64,000 nt of DNA from Diphasiastrum complanatum (GCA_029204225.1 CM055102.1:32234607-32298606), one strand, 5' to 3'; positions 22,451-38,087 are shown, counted from the first letter of the stretch. Numbers and translations: made by a program. The notes: a model not told the origin generated them from the sequence alone.

Positions 22451-23034
22451 TTAGTGAAGCGCCTTTGATATGTATGTCTGACTTGAGATTGCATCTGCCA
22501 ACAAAGAGAATACTTTCTTCACTAGAATCCAAGTTTGAAGAACTCAAAAGTACGGAGATATGTTCCATGGGAATGCGCATTCAGTTCCTAAGGAATGGGC
22601 TTGTTCCTTCATTCCTTGAGTAGAAATGAAGCCTCCTACTAGTGTGGCAAGCATCAGGCCTCGATTTTGCTAAGAACTATTGCGCCGATTATCAAAAGTT
22701 GGCAAAAATTAGGGCCTCAATTCTGATTCTTATAGAAACTAAGTTAGATCATTCAGGGTTATCAACTCAAACGGTTAGAAGCAAAACACCATTCCGAACC
22801 GAGACGTTGGACGCGTTGAGGATCTGAGACGAGCTTTATGGCGTAGCAGGGATTTATGACTTCACAAAACCATTTTTTAGGTGCCATAAGAAGGGTACCA
22901 AAAATGGTTGTGCCTCATCTTAAATGCTTATGCCATCATGTATGATGGGGCCAAAGAAGGGCAGGGCAGGGGGCAGGTCAATCTTCATTTTTTAATTCAA
23001 ATTTGAATCCCTCCAACACAAACTCCCTCCATCA

Positions 23035-23175
23035 TGACTCGCTCCTCCTCCTTCGTGACTTGCTCCTCCTCCATCGCTATTGCTGCATTCAGAAGTGACT
23101 CGCTCCTCCTCCATCGCTATTGCTGCATCCAGAAGTGACTCGCTCCTCCTCCATCGCTATTGTTGCATCCAAACC
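23035..23175. repeat. 40-bp minisatellite
   Basis: Roughly three and a half copies of a unit that contains TGACTCGCTCCTCCTCCATC and GCTATTGCTGCATCCAGAAG. The first copy is diverged. The neighbouring 23175-23380 and 23735-23860 segments are themselves diverged copies of each other (AGCTCTCA, GAGAATGTGGA, CAGTGAATAGCTA). Confidence 0.85.
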
Positions 23176-23379
23176 CACGTTTTGGTCTATTGGGCCTCCA
23201 ACGCACAGTTCCATGCCTCCAGCACACACTTCCAGTTCCTGCTCCAGCACATAACTATGCTCCAGCTCCCAATCCTCCAGGCAGCGCTCTAGCTCACTCT
23301 CAAACTCCCTCCAGCACACCAGCTCTCAAAAGGTTAGTAACTGTAACTGGAGAGAATGTGGATAATCATTGAATAGCTA

Positions 23380-24546
23380 CTTCAAAACAGGATGATTCCA
23401 TCATTTTTTAGCTCTTGTTGCTAATACATAACTTCTGCAATGTATTTGTATATCACAATACTTCTCTAGATCAATCTAGATTTCTGTGAATAACAGTAGG
23501 CTTGTTGTCAATAATATGTGAATAATGGTAGTTTTGTTTCTAGATTGTCTTGAAAAATTTCGGCTCCATTTCAAAACAGGGTATTGTTATGAGTAGATTT
23601 GCTGAAAATTTGTTCAATTGCAGTTCTAAACATTCTGAAGCACACAAATCTACAAGAAGCTATTTAGTCTTCACTGTGATCAATTCTATTCACATCTTCT
23701 AGATTTGCCACTGCCAAGATTAGCATCCTCCTGCCTCCAGCGCACATTTTCAGTCCTTGCCAAGCTCCCTCTAGCACACAAGCTCTCACAGGTAACTATA
23801 ACTTGTCTTGATGAGAATGTGGAGAATCAGTGAATAGCTAGTTTGAGATCTATAGTGTCCTCTAATAGGTTCATGAGATTTTAGCTACCATTTGGTGGTT
23901 CCTTTTATTACCATGGAATCCTTACTCTTCTCATTTCCTTTTTTTTAATTAGATTTCCACCTCTCTAGTGTTTTGAAGCTCTTTCATGTGCAAGCTGTTG
24001 CCCCCAAGAACTCAAATGTTGTTTTGCATTTTCTACGAGATCTTGAAAATTCTATTTTTCTCCCACAAGCTATAAAGAACTCATCTAGATCTTACAAGAG
24101 TAGTCTAGTGCTCCAACTGACATTGATTCTATACTGCAGACAAGTGATCTCATGAGCACCCTAGTGCCATGATGGACTCTATGAAGTTCTTAGTGTGCAT
24201 TAGGATTACCATGTCCCTAGTGCATGTAAGTAATACTCCTAATGCAAGTTTTTTGAGCGCACTCGTATTTTTAGGAGTTGTATAACATGACAAGAACTCT
24301 TTGCTTCCCTTTGGTGCTCAATATTACTTCAATAACAATTTAAAAAACTTGGTATCAATAGTACCAATCTCACAAATCCATATTGGCATGTTGTTTGCAA
24401 CTTTCTTTGGCAGGTTTCATAACAAAAATGTGGAGCCCTGGCGATGATATCATACTTGTGAACGGAAGTCTGATAGTAGGAAAATAAAGGTTTTTTCAAC
24501 TGATCCTACAATTCTATGTCACTGAGCCCTAATAGGGATAGAATGT
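23380..24546. other. No recognised gene
   Basis: AT-rich sequence upstream of the DUF7869-type relic, containing one of the diverged direct repeats noted at 23035-23175. No clear promoter, terminal inverted repeat or reading frame was identified. Confidence 0.45.
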
Positions 24547-27457
24547 TTGTCCATTAGTGTATCAGAAAGCTACACAGATGATCTTCAGCTTCCATTTCCT
24601 TCTATGGGTGCATCAACAATGGGAGTGGCAGTTGGCAGTATCGTTATATGGAAAAAAACAATGGTGAAGAGGCTTGTTGAAGACCCTTATCAAGGTGTTC
24701 AAAATCTACATGAGGATATGAAACAGGTAGACCATGGTAGCATGAGAGAAGATTTAATCGGGAAGAGAGTTATAATATGGTCAGAACAAGGTGATAAATT
24801 GGGTATGGGTTTGGTTTTGTTAGTTTATCCCTATGAGCCCATCAACTTCAAGGAGCTTGGGGATGGGAACTTAGGGGTGGTTGTAGAATTTATTATTGGG
24901 CATACCAATTTTTCATCTAGCATTGGCAACTCAAATCTTGCAAATGTGAATTTGATTAGTTTGCCAACGAAACAACTCACTTTTGAAGATAGCACTCCAT
25001 TGAAAATAATTGAAAAAAAAAAACCCATGTTGATGCAATGATTGCATTCAATGTGAAGCTCAAGAGGAAAACAACAACGGCGATGATGGTGGACACCATA
25101 TGGAGGATATCCTAAATCAACATGTGGCTAGTAAAAGGAAGTATAAAATGATTATAAGGAAGCCTCAAGACAAATTTCATGTTCGCCACTCCAATAAATG
25201 TGCACAAGAGGCTATTCAACATGTGGCCACCATTGATTGTTTTGAGAAAAAATGTTGTCAAATGGCAGATTGAGAGAAGATTATGCAACTCAGAGTAGAA
25301 CATTGGGGACAAAGTCATAGTCAATGCATGACACGTGTCTATGATAACTTGACTATAGCTTGGCATGATGAAGAAAAAGGAAAGCAGCTAAAGTTAACTT
25401 TTGATGGAAAAGATATTTGTTGCATTGCTTGGTACACTATACATGGCATTCCAAAGACTACTATTTTTAGATACAAGCAACAATACATGGAAGGGACAAC
25501 AAAAGCAATGCTTCAAAAATGTTAGTCTTTCAAAGAAAAGCACATTTTCAAAGTGTGATATTTGCACATCAATTAAATTGCAACTAGAATGTGCTAGAAA
25601 TCGAGTGGAGCATGCAAAATATCTCATGAAAAGAAGAATGCACATGCTTCAACAAATGAGTTGTAGGAATGTTTATTATGGTTGGAGATTGTACTCAGAA
25701 CTACATCCAAATAAGTATTTGTGCATTATTCATGATAAGATGGATCAACAAAAGACATCCATACCACGATTGCAGCCTATACCAAAATCATTGGGCCATG
25801 CAATGCAATTACCGATATCATTACAGGAATGATAACACATGGACATGGTCAAAATGGATATGGACTCTTTTCAATGGGTCTTTGGTCAGGGGATCCCAAT
25901 TTTACAATGGGCTCTCTAGCAAAGTGTTTATGAAATCTGGAGAGAAAAGACAAGCATGTTTATGGAGACTTGTTGCTTGCAGAGAAAACATCGTCATGAA
26001 GAAATCTATTTACAGTTTTAACTTCAAGAGTGGCATTGGATTACCATATGGAGTTCAAAAACGAAGATAATAAGTATACACAAGTGCAATGTGAAACCAT
26101 TGAGCATAGCAAAAATGTGGCTTCAACAACATTTGGTCATCTGCCAGGTGAGAATGTTGGATGCAACCAAGTCATGGGCTCAACAATGCCTACTCAGTTG
26201 CAAAGTGAATATGTTCAATGTGCACAAGATAATTCAACGACATCTGTAAGTTTCAAACGCTTGCCTTCGGTGTTGCTACTACAATTAGACAATTGTGGAT
26301 CTTAAAATAAGAACAGATATGTGTTTGCATATCTTTCCTTGCTTGTCGCTAGAGGAGTCTTTGAGATGGTTCAAGTAGGGTTTCTCATGGTGGGGCATAC
26401 ACATGAGGATATTGATGCATTGTTTAGTTGCTTCTCAGAAAATCTTAGGAGAAAATGTGTATTCACATTTCCTCATCTAATGCGATGCTTCAATGAGTGT
26501 ACAAGTGCAAATCCCGCTCCATTCCTAGTTAAAGAGGTTCCAAACTTCAAAGATTATGTAGATGGTTGTTTGTGTGATAAGAACAAAAGATTGGTTGGAC
26601 ACTCCAAACCATTGCAATTTTGTTTTTACATGCAAGATGGTGTACCATTGATGCAATACAAAATGCACCCTAAGGCAATTGAATGGCTACTACAAGAAGG
26701 TATTGAACTTCGGGAGCGTGATTCTCAAAATAAGCCAAAGCTTCCTCAGGGACAACCAAAAATTGTTCTGGTCTTTGAATACATCAAAGATAATAAGCAG
26801 ATCTTAGAAGGTTTAAAAAGTTATGTCTCTTTTTGGAAAACAGGGGTGGATGCACGAGGTCAAGAATCATCATATACAAAGTGGATTCAACCAGTCGTCG
26901 AGTATTGGGAGAACATGATTAATTTTATAAAAACACCGACCATGCAAGAGCCTATTGTTTGTAAGGAATTTTGGCCTAGAAGTTCAATCTTCAGGGAAGA
27001 AGAAAATCATGTTCACGATGATGATAGAGATATGATGGGATTGGAAGCGCATGATGGGCGTTATTGTGGTCCAGCTCTCAATAAACCTAGTGAGGCATTC
27101 AACCCTGAGATTGACGTAAAGAAGAATGACTTTATTCCTGTGAGGCCAAGTGACACAATATATCCAATATGGCTGGGAACTGCCATGAGTGATATTGATA
27201 CAAATAGGAAGTCCACAAACTACATGAAAGTGAAGGTACAATATTGGGCTCCTGTCTCACAAAGAAAAGGTGCATCCGATGTTGAGGTATATAGTGATTG
27301 TTGGAATAAGTATTGGCGCTGCAACAAAAGAGATCCTGAGCGATGGGAGTATTTGAACACAATTGTTTGGAGTTGGACAACGAAAGAAGTCTTAGGATGT
27401 AGAAATGGCTATCAAAATACCAAAAATTGTGTGCTTAAAAGCAAAAGAAAACCTTAA
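24547..27457 (+). pseudogene. DUF7869-type protein relic
   Basis: Segments in three frames line up, in order, with the DUF7869-type family as I know it. An unassigned N-terminal part (24547-25041) includes EDLIGKRVIIWSEQGDKLGM. The segment 25283-25525 has ICCIAWYTIHGIPKTTIFRY. The segment 25401-25832 has a CDIC pair, a CRNVYYGWR motif and YLCIIHDKMDQQKTSIPRLQ. The segment 26030-27457 has LLQLDNCGS then NKNRYVFAYLSLLVARG and VGFLMVGHTHEDIDALFS. A single TAA (26303-26305) interrupts the otherwise perfect DNC-NKNR motif, and at least three frameshifts lie upstream. The paired Asp and His-Asp motifs look like an RNase H-fold nuclease or transposase core, which is inference. No terminal repeats were found. 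The family is of unknown function. Confidence 0.8.
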
Positions 27458-28400
27458 AATGGCAAAGAACAATGACGATGACATTGTAATGTGATCATTG
27501 TTTTGTATTTGAATTGAATAAAAATATTGTTTTCTTAATGTGCCTATGATTTGTTCTAGTATTTGCAAATAAAATCAATTTTTTTGTGTGTTTGAAAGCA
27601 AAAAAAATAATCTCAAATAGACATAAAACATGGATGATAATATTGTAACGTAATCATTCTTTTTTTAATAATCTAATGAAGCTATTGTTTGTTCAATTTG
27701 GATATTATGAGTTTATGATTTATTCTAGGTTTTGCAAGTACAATAAATACTGAATAGTATGAGCAAATATTGCAATGCTTTTTAAGTGACACAAATATCG
27801 TGTTAATACTTTTTTTTTATGTTTCTACTTTTAAATAATTACGTGATTACAATATCTCATTGTTGCTTAATATTATTGAAATATAAACTCTAAACCGTAA
27901 ACCAATTAAATTTATCAAAACATAATTTGTAAAAGAGTCGTACAATTCAGTTTATTGACAATTTCATAGTATATTATAATTAAATATTAAAATTCTCCAT
28001 AAAAAATGAGGAAAAGTAAGAATACGTATTACAAATTTCATATTCATATTGATTAGAGAGACGAAAAAAGCTGATTTGGTGGGTGGGTGGGGGACTATGT
28101 GTGTCCGCTCATGGGAGGGGAAATTTGTAATAGGGGGGTGGTGGAAGAGACACACGGGGGTTAATGGGGAGGAGAGATAAAAAGAGACTTTTTCCAATGA
28201 ATGTTGCAAAGGCATTTATTAATTTATTGTCCAGTTTGTCCCTACAAAATTTTGATCACTTAAATCATGCAAGGTAATAAAATCACCTATATAAAGTATG
28301 CCAAAATTGGGGGTACCCACAATCTACTTTAAGATCCTTTTGCCATGTTTCAATGCATAACTATAGGTGCGTGCATGTTTTGACTAAGCTTGCATACACT
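27458..28400. other. AT-rich intergenic, no gene seen
   Basis: Contains a G-rich patch on the plus strand (GGTGGGTGGGTGGGGG, about 28078-28095) amid AT-rich DNA. No gene or element boundary is clear. Confidence 0.45.
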
Positions 28401-29625
28401 ATAGCTTAGATAGTCATCCTTATCAATAACCCTATAAGTTTCCTAGAAAGAGTGATGTCTTTGAAGAAAAATCCATCCCCTCCACTTGGCATTTTCACAT
28501 GTTGTTCCATTGGAGTGTCTATATTCTTGATTATTGATAGAGCATACTTGTATTGACAAACAAATAATCCCCTTGATAGAAGAGGGATCCTCATTGGTTC
28601 CTATATCTAGTGGAACATGGAAAAAACATACACATCCAAATGCTTTCAATCTTTTAACATTTTTTTCTCACCATAAATCATTTTAGAAGGAGTTATCCCA
28701 TTGATGGCATTAAAGGCACTCTATTCATCACTTAATTTGCACAAGATAAGGCATCACCCCAAATTGATTTGGGTAGACATGCATCTAATTTGAGAGCTTC
28801 AAAGCATTTACATAACATCTTATGTCTACTCTCATCCACCCCATTTTGAGGTGTGTATGGACATGAATGTTCTCTTTTGATTCTCTCTTTAACACATAAC
28901 TCCCTAAAGTCATTGGAAATGTATTCACCTCCATTGGCCAAACTAAAGATCTTGATCTTGTGATCATGTGATCATGATGCCCTCTCAACAAAAGTCTTAA
29001 AGTTTAAGAACCTCTCACGTACTTTTGACTTATAAAAAAATATGTTGAGGCCAACAACATCTTGAATAATTCAATAAAGTTCACAAACATTGTAGAATCT
29101 TCTATAATTCTAGTGCTAGAGACATCCACACTTAGATGTAGCTGGAGAGAGGTAACTTGTGTGCCTCTTCCATGGCACATGATTCATATACTTTAACTCT
29201 CTTTGCCAAGAAACTTGGGAGCCCACATGCAATATCCTCTTTGAATATAGCCTCCATAGACTTGGGATTGATATGCCCAAGTCTCTTGTGCCACAACCTG
29301 AGTGTGGACAATCCTTCTTTGGCAACTATAATTACATTATTAGGCTCCAAATATGCATCAAGTTTGAACAACCTTCCAAAACTCAAACCTTTTGAGATAA
29401 CTTTACCATTCTTCATGATGATAGGAAATGGCCAGTCGAGACCCTAATAATCATGACCAATAGGCCGAAAGTACATCAAGATCATCAAGATCTGAGAAGC
29501 CACCTATTAGAGTCAATTCCACCACCTGGAAGCAAAAAGCAAAGAGATCCACCAAAAAGCTACAAAAAACAATTAGAATCTCGACTCCACCTTTTGATTG
29601 ATGAAATCCTTAGCTCTGATACCAC
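28400..29625 (-). pseudogene. Ty1/copia fragment, internally deleted
   Basis: Read on the minus strand, a Copia-type primer-binding site TGGTATCAGAGCT lies at 29625-29613. About 200 bp later comes a GAG-pre-integrase segment (LWHKRLGHINPKSM, CAMEEAHKLP, 29420-29130). An integrase core remnant follows (NGGEYISNDF, CPYTPQNGVDESR, 28940-28730), then a short capsid-like integrase C-terminal piece (FGCVCFFHVPLD) and part of the reverse transcriptase C-terminal region (NIDTPMEQHVKMP, 28560-28410). The gag, protease and most reverse transcriptase sequence is missing, and frames shift between the pieces. The integrase Asp of the DNGGEY motif is replaced. Confidence 0.8.
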
Positions 29626-31064
<1,439 letters not shown>

Positions 31065-31146
31065 TTGGAAACAATTGTTGTATTTCAAATGAGTGCTTTG
31101 TGCATTGGAATAGGTTGGATGAGAGAAGGATCAGGTCATTGCAACA

Positions 31147-34100
31147 TGGCTACATCAAGCAGATACATGTTGCAAGGCAATGAGAGGCTTACCTTAAGCA
31201 ACTATTCATTGTGGAAAGTGAGGATGGAATCACTTCTTGAGATGAATGATGTTTTGGATATTGTTGTAAATCTGGAGGAGAGGACATCAACACAACAAGA
31301 AAAATTGAGGTATGACAAGAGGGCCAAAAGAGCTCTACATATGATCAAGATAAATGTTACCAATGAACTTCTCAACCTACGAAAATTGGATAATGGCAAT
31401 TTCTACCCAGGAGCACCTCACTCTGTCAAGAGTAATTTTGCTACTCCTACAAGAGGAGATCAGAAGATCAGCATCCTCCTCAGGCTCAGGATCGAATCCT
31501 CAAGCTCTATATTTGAGAAATCAAAAGTTTAGATCCAAAAGATCTACAATGTCAGGTTATTTTGACAAGAAGAGCAACATGCAGTCTGGACCAATTCTGG
31601 TTCAGGATCGAATTCAAGCTCTTCATCATTCCAACCACTGCAAAAACTTTTTTGCAGATACTGTATGAGAATTGGTCACGAAATCAAGGACTACCGAACT
31701 TTGAAATACAACAATGAACAGAAGAAGCAGTTCCAACAAGAGGCACATAGTGCTATAACTAGTCACTCAAATCATCAACAAGAAGAAAATGAAGTAGCTT
31801 TCATGACCAAGGTCGAAGATCAATAGGATATCAATTCCTTCTATCTAAATTCTGGAGCAACTCAACACATGACTCACCATCGCGACTGGTTTAAAGATGA
31901 TAAGTCATTCACCTACTCTCGAGTTGTGCAACTTGGAGAAAACTCATCACATTCAATTGAAAGTGAAGGAACAATCAGAGTTGAATTCAGAAGAGGCGAA
32001 GTCAAGTTGCTATCCAACGTTCTCCGCGTTCCAAATCTGACCAAGAATATACGCTCACTTAGCAAAATCATCGATTCAGATTGGAGGATCGAGTTCAATA
32101 TAGAAGGCTGCACACTTCTTGACAAATCCCGGAAGGTTCTAACCTATGGAAAAAGAAAAGCGGCTATCTTTACAAACTCAGCCACTGCTACTCTTCTAAC
32201 AGTCAAGCTCTTCACATAGCCACTTCTGAATCAACTGATATGTTGTGGCATTTCAGACTTGGCCATCTCAACTTCAACAATAATCAACAAATGTTTGCTC
32301 AGATCTAGTACAAGATCTACCTTTTGTCAGCAAGCCAATTTCTACATGCGAAAGCTGTATTATCAGCAAGCATGCTAGAAGTCCCTTCATTTCAAACTCA
32401 GTTCATATATCCAAGGGCTTGCTTGACCTTGTACACAGCAACATTTGTGGCTCAATGCTGACTGCTTCCACAAGGGGAGCTCTCTATTTCCTAACCTTCA
32501 TCGATGACGTCTCTTGAAGGACTGCTACCTACTTTATGAAGAACAAACCTGAAAAGTTTAAGTTCTTCAAGCAGTTCAAGGCATCTGCAAAAAATCAGAC
32601 CTAGAGGAATACCAAGGCTTCACACACAGATGGATGGGAAGAGTATATCTCCACAGAATTCAAGGAGCTCTACAAGGCCAGTGGAATACATCAACAATTT
32701 ACAACTAGTTATTCACCTCAGTCCATTCACCTCAGTCTAATGGTATAGCTAAATGGAAGAATTGGACACTCATCGAAAGTGCCAAGAGCATGCTGGCCCA
32801 TGTCTCTCTTCCAAAGAAATTTTGGACAAAATCTGTTACTATAGCTGCCTATTTGCAAAATCGATCCATCACCAAAACCCTGAATGGCAAGACACCTTAT
32901 GAGGTGTAGACAGGATCAAAACTATCACTCCAAAATAATCAAGTGTTTGTATGCATCGCTTTCATTCAGATCCCTGAAGATCTAAGAAGAAAACTGGATG
33001 ATAAGAGCAGGAAAATAATTTTCATCGGCTATTCTCCAGACCACAAGGCATACAAGCTCTACAATCTGGATACTGAGAAGGAATTCACCAGTAGGGATGT
33101 CATTTTTGTGGAAGACCAGTTCGTCGACCACAAGACCCAAGGATCGAGCAACCAAATTTTGATCCAGGGATTCAACTATAGAATAGCAACTCTGACTCAG
33201 ACAATGAGTCAGAACCTCCGGCCTGCTACTTTGTGCAGGAACCAACCATCGTTTCTAAGGCTATGTCTACTCCGGATGCCGACCAGTGGAAAGCGGCGAT
33301 GGACACCGAATTCGATTCTCTGATGGACAATCAAACATGGACAATCACTAAGCTACCAAAGAACCAAAACCCAATTTCATGCAAATGGATATTGAAGGCG
33401 AAGTACGATGCTGAGAAAGGCTTAATCGCTACAAGGCCAGGCTAGTCACCAAAGGCTTTTCCCATATTCAAATCTAAATTATTAAGCAACCTTCAAACCA
33501 ATTGTCAAAACATGCATCGATCTGCCTACTCCTCTCCTTTGCAGCCACATCAGATCTTAAAGTCTAGTAGATAAATGTGCAGACCACTTTCCTCAATGGA
33601 ACCATCGAAGAGGAAATCTATATGATGCAGCCAGAGGGATACTAACTCAACGACAAGCAACAACACCTTGTATGCAAAATCCAGAGGGCGCTCTACGGGC
33701 TGAAATAGTCACCTAGAGCCTGCTTCCAGAAGATCAACGCATTTTTGATAGAGAATGGTTTTATTCCAAATTGGCAGACTCAAATGTCTACTTCAAGTCT
33801 GTATCAGATTACTTCATCATCATCACTCTCTATGTAGATCATACACTCTTATTCAGTAACAATATGAATCTGATGAAGGATACAAAATGCATGCTCGCCC
33901 AAGAATACAAGATGACTGACATGGGTCCAGCCCACTATTGTCTCGGAATCCACATCCATCAAGATCGACTTAGCAGACTGATTTTTATCAGTTAGCAACG
34001 ATATCTCAACAACGTGCTGGAAAAGTATGGTATGGCCAATTGCAAACCAAGTCACTTGCCACTCAACCCTAGACTAAAGTTATCAAAGGAACAGTCTCCT

Positions 34101-34400
34101 CAAACTGAGGCAGAAAAAGAAAAAATGAAGCGCTAACCATTTCAATCCATCATCAGCTCTCTGATGTATGCAATGATCTACACACGACCAGACTTGCATA
34201 TTCAATCAGTACACTTAGCTAGTTCCTGTCAAATCTAGGCTTAACTCATTGGAAAGCACTAAAAAAAGGTCATGAAGTACATCCAAGCAACAAAAAATCT
34301 CAACATCTGCTACGGAGGTAGCCAAACTACCAACATCCTTGAAGCCAACACAGATGTGGATTGGGCAGGAGATGTCGACACCAGAAAAGCTGAAGTTATT
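31147..34400 (+). pseudogene. Ty1/copia gag-pol, heavily decayed
   Basis: The remains are in the usual order: gag with a UBN2-like start (NYSLWKVRMESLLEMND, 31.2 kb); a knuckle remnant (FCRYCMRIGHEIKDY, about 31.65 kb) whose last Cys is lost; protease (31.85 kb) reading NSGATQHM, with Asn in place of the catalytic Asp; an eroded integrase (32.2-32.9 kb); reverse transcriptase (33.2-34.0 kb) with the catalytic box reading YVDH; and a piece of RNase H (to about 34.4 kb). Stops and frameshifts occur every few hundred bases. It belongs to a different Copia lineage from the 9.7 and 45-49 kb copies, judged by gag and RNase H sequence. Confidence 0.85.
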
Positions 34401-37315
34401 ACTTCAAGCCATTGTACTCAGTATTGATATTAATCAGAGTGCAATTTTTGTCTCATTACTGTATTGTTCATTTGCGCAACTCTGTATGAATCATTTTTCT
34501 TGAATATTTCTGCTGCTAACTGTTGTGTTTCCGTTCCTACACGCCTACACTCAAAGCTTCATGCTTCCGCTGCCGGTCATCCCCACGTTTTTCGACAACT
34601 ATAACAACCAAAAAGATGTTTTGGAAGGTCATTTTTTAAGCAAAGATTGACCAGATTAGAGGATATCCCGCTCATCTTATTGATAGCTTTTCAAGCAAAG
34701 TTTTGCATCTACACAATAAGTAGGTGATCTTGTATCTACCCAAGCATCTACATGGTAAGTATTGCATACACAATAAGTTAAAGCCTTATTGTGCCAAGTT
34801 GGCAAATTTTTAAGTGTTCACTAAACAATTTTGAAACCTCTTCAAATATATGTGCTTAAGATTGTTAGGTTTTTTTGTTTGCCTAATAATAGTTGGAGTT
34901 TACAAGCAAGAAAGCAATAGAATCTTTGTTTATGTAGTTTACATACTTGATATTGTCATGCAATGCTACTGAGTCACTATGGAACAAGGTTTAGAAAAGC
35001 TAACACAAATTGAGAATGGAATCTACATCTATCTCTAAAAAATGTCAACAATTTTGACTTTAAATAAAGTAACAATTGTTAAATTCTTCGAAATGATGTT
35101 TTAAAGTTCAACAAAGATAATTAAAGGATTTTAAACCTCAAATCTTTTTCTATGCAGAATTCATTGGTCTTTATTAAATAATATATGACATCCTAGAAAT
35201 TTTTGATTCTGTTATGCATGAAGTCTAACATATCGAATCTAATATACAGACTCTAATCAGCAAGAGCATCGAGTTGTAGGCTTTTTGCAAGCAACATTCG
35301 TTGCATGTTGACAACCTATGGAAATCTAATATCTAAGCGGTAATGTCTAAAAAGGTTTGTCAAGCATTAGTATGGAACTTTAATGTACATTAATACTTTT
35401 CATTATTATTTCCTAAGAGTACAACATATTCTCTTTGTTCATCTCTCATATGAGTGCATCCACACATGTAATACATGATTTCTATTTTATATTTTTTATT
35501 AACATGTGTGTGTTTGTGTGTTTTAACGTGTTGTTCAAAGATTTAATAATTGTATGGTAAGATAGGATAGCTTAATATACTACCCTTTTTTATTGTATAG
35601 CCTAACAATCATGTAGGACCTAAAATAAGCACCATTTATCTTATCATGATAAGTTACTCAATGAGCTTAAGATGATGGAAATCAATCAATTAAAAGTTGT
35701 TAAAGCTAGATGCAACATGATAGAATTTTGACGATAAGGGTGAATAAAAAATTGTTTACATCCATGATCATGATGTGCACAAGTTGAAAGCATGAACAAG
35801 CGTTGAAAGGTATTTATCCTTGTGAGAACTTGGTTAGATTTGTCAAAGATTATAAATGGCAGCATGCTTGCATACTACCTTTTGAAATGATAATAAAAGC
35901 TTACACCTAGTCTCACAATGAGTCCACCATAAACATAGAAATTGCCTCACGGTAAAATGCTAAGATGACAATGTTCACAACACATATAAGGTATCTTAAA
36001 AGGCATGTGAATGGAAATAGAAAATAGTGAGTTATTAGCAACCATCAAGTTCATGGACAAGGTCCAAAGGCTTGCTTCTCCCTAAGGTGTAATCCATTGT
36101 AGTCACAATATATTAGTAGTTATAGAGCCCTTCATTCTTAAGTAGAAAGGTCCAAGTTACAAGCTATTATGTAGACTTAGGCTTGTTACATTTCCAATCT
36201 TTCATGTAGTTTATATGTGTATGTGTATGTCCACTTGGTAAAGGAAATTTTGCAAAGGATATTCTCTTCATTCTGAAGGAACATTAAATCATATTGCAAA
36301 GACTTGGATTCCTATGGAAATAAAAAAAAACGCAAGCAATGAGGCATATTTGGCTTGGTTTCCAAAAGGTTGGTTAGAAAATTGATAGACAATGCTCTTT
36401 GAAAAGATTTGAAAGCATTTCATCTTTTCTCTTGGCATGTTATAGATAAACAACCCACAAAGAAATTTGATAGATCAGTCTGTAAAAGAAGTTGATGATC
36501 TTGAAAAAGTAGGTCATTTTTTCTCTGAACATGTTATGAATGCAAGAGTGTTCTAAACATTTATTATGTATAGGCTAAAGTCTTTGAGCAGGGGATGATG
36601 GGAAAAATAAAGCCCCATGCTTGGGACTTTACTTGGTGTTAAGTCATTACTTGCATGGGCCCATGATGCCTTGCCTAAATAGGCTATTTTATGGGCATAA
36701 TGCCATGTTCGAGCAAAGGCAAGCACTCTTTGTGATTCATGAAACATCCATAAAAAATCAAGAAGAACATTAGAACCATAAAAAAGGAGTAAAGGATTGT
36801 GTTGGCTTTTTACTTAATGTGTTTGAATTGCATTCTATCATGCAAATAGCTTCATTCCTTGAGAACTTACAATTTCACCTTTGTGACAAAGTTGCTTTAT
36901 GCGAAAGGACAATAAATTAAAATGTAAAGTAGATTATCATATGTGAAAATGACACGGGACACCACAAAATCTTAAAATCTATAAAACTTTTTAAAAGCAC
37001 TTTACAACTTATAAAATGTCCAAATTGAACACACATTACACCTCATAAAAAATCAAAAGATTCTATGGGCCTTAGAAACAACAATTATATAAAATGGCAA
37101 GACTCTCCTTTACACTTTAGAAAAGTCTTTTAGTGACCTTATCACGGTTCAGTGACCATTCAACTATGGCTTGGCCTAATGGCCTCGCTATAATTTTATG
37201 ACCATTTTACTAGGTGCAAAGGTCACTAAAAAGACCATGCCCCAATATGAACACGAGTTTTCCTTGGTCATCCTTTACGCTTAGGAAAGGTCATCGTAGT
37301 GTCCTTTACACTCAT
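34401..37315. other. Long AT-rich region without recognised genes
   Basis: No open frame with protein character, no LTR and no RNA gene was recognised on either strand over almost 3 kb. Near 37216-37256 a GTGCAAAGGTCACTAAAAAG stretch recurs in diverged form at 37815-37862, so the MITE-like repeat lies between two related sequences. Confidence 0.5.
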
Positions 37316-37640
37316 GTAATGGATTCTTGGTGACTATTTTGCCCATTTTCTGAACAAATTAAAAAGCAGAATAGTCATCTTTTCTTTTTTTTTAAATTAG
37401 TGCTCATTCCATATGCACACGTCAAGCGTACGGCTCAGGCCTACCACGTGGCAGCTTCAGATTGGTCAAAAGAAAGTCCAAGTATCCATTACGCAATGGA
37501 AGGCATCCGGGCACAAGCCATTCTGCCCGTTTCGGCTCTCCAAAAAAATTTAGGCTCGGCCCCTCCAAGCCTCGCCCAAATTTTTTTGGAAATTTACCGA
37601 GCAAAATGGCATGTGGCTCCTTCGCTCCTTCCATAGTACA
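37316..37640 (+). mobile_element. Dispersed MITE-like repeat, copy 2
   Basis: Aligns in opposite orientation with 1994-2350, sharing both ends and several internal blocks. It has no coding capacity and contains a partly palindromic CCATTACGCAATGG centre. Its mean GC is higher than that of the flanks. Confidence 0.5.
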
Positions 37641-38087
37641 TAAACATCGATGTTGCTTGGGCAATGCTTAGGCCCTAGTTAAAGCTTTGAGGCAAGGCCT
37701 TACAATGATGATTTTGTCTATAATCTGGGGACTTGCTCTCAAGCACCAGGAACTTCATCAGCATACAGGCCCCAACCCAAGACTTTACAATATTTCACAT
37801 AGCTTTGTTAACCTTGTGCAAAGGTAAAAAGGTCAATAAAAAGACCAATTCCCAATACATAAATATTCACAAAGAGTCTAATCAAAGAATGTTCAACATT
37901 AATAATTGAATCTCAACATGTCTTAGACTACAATTAATGACTTTTCCACTATATTTGGACTAGCTCACTTTTTTCATGTTCCAATAAAAGACACCAATTG
38001 AACAAATTTTAACAATGTAGAGACAATTTTAGTTCACCCCGTCCCAACAAATTACAATGTCACGACTCACACCTTAATATAAAGAAT

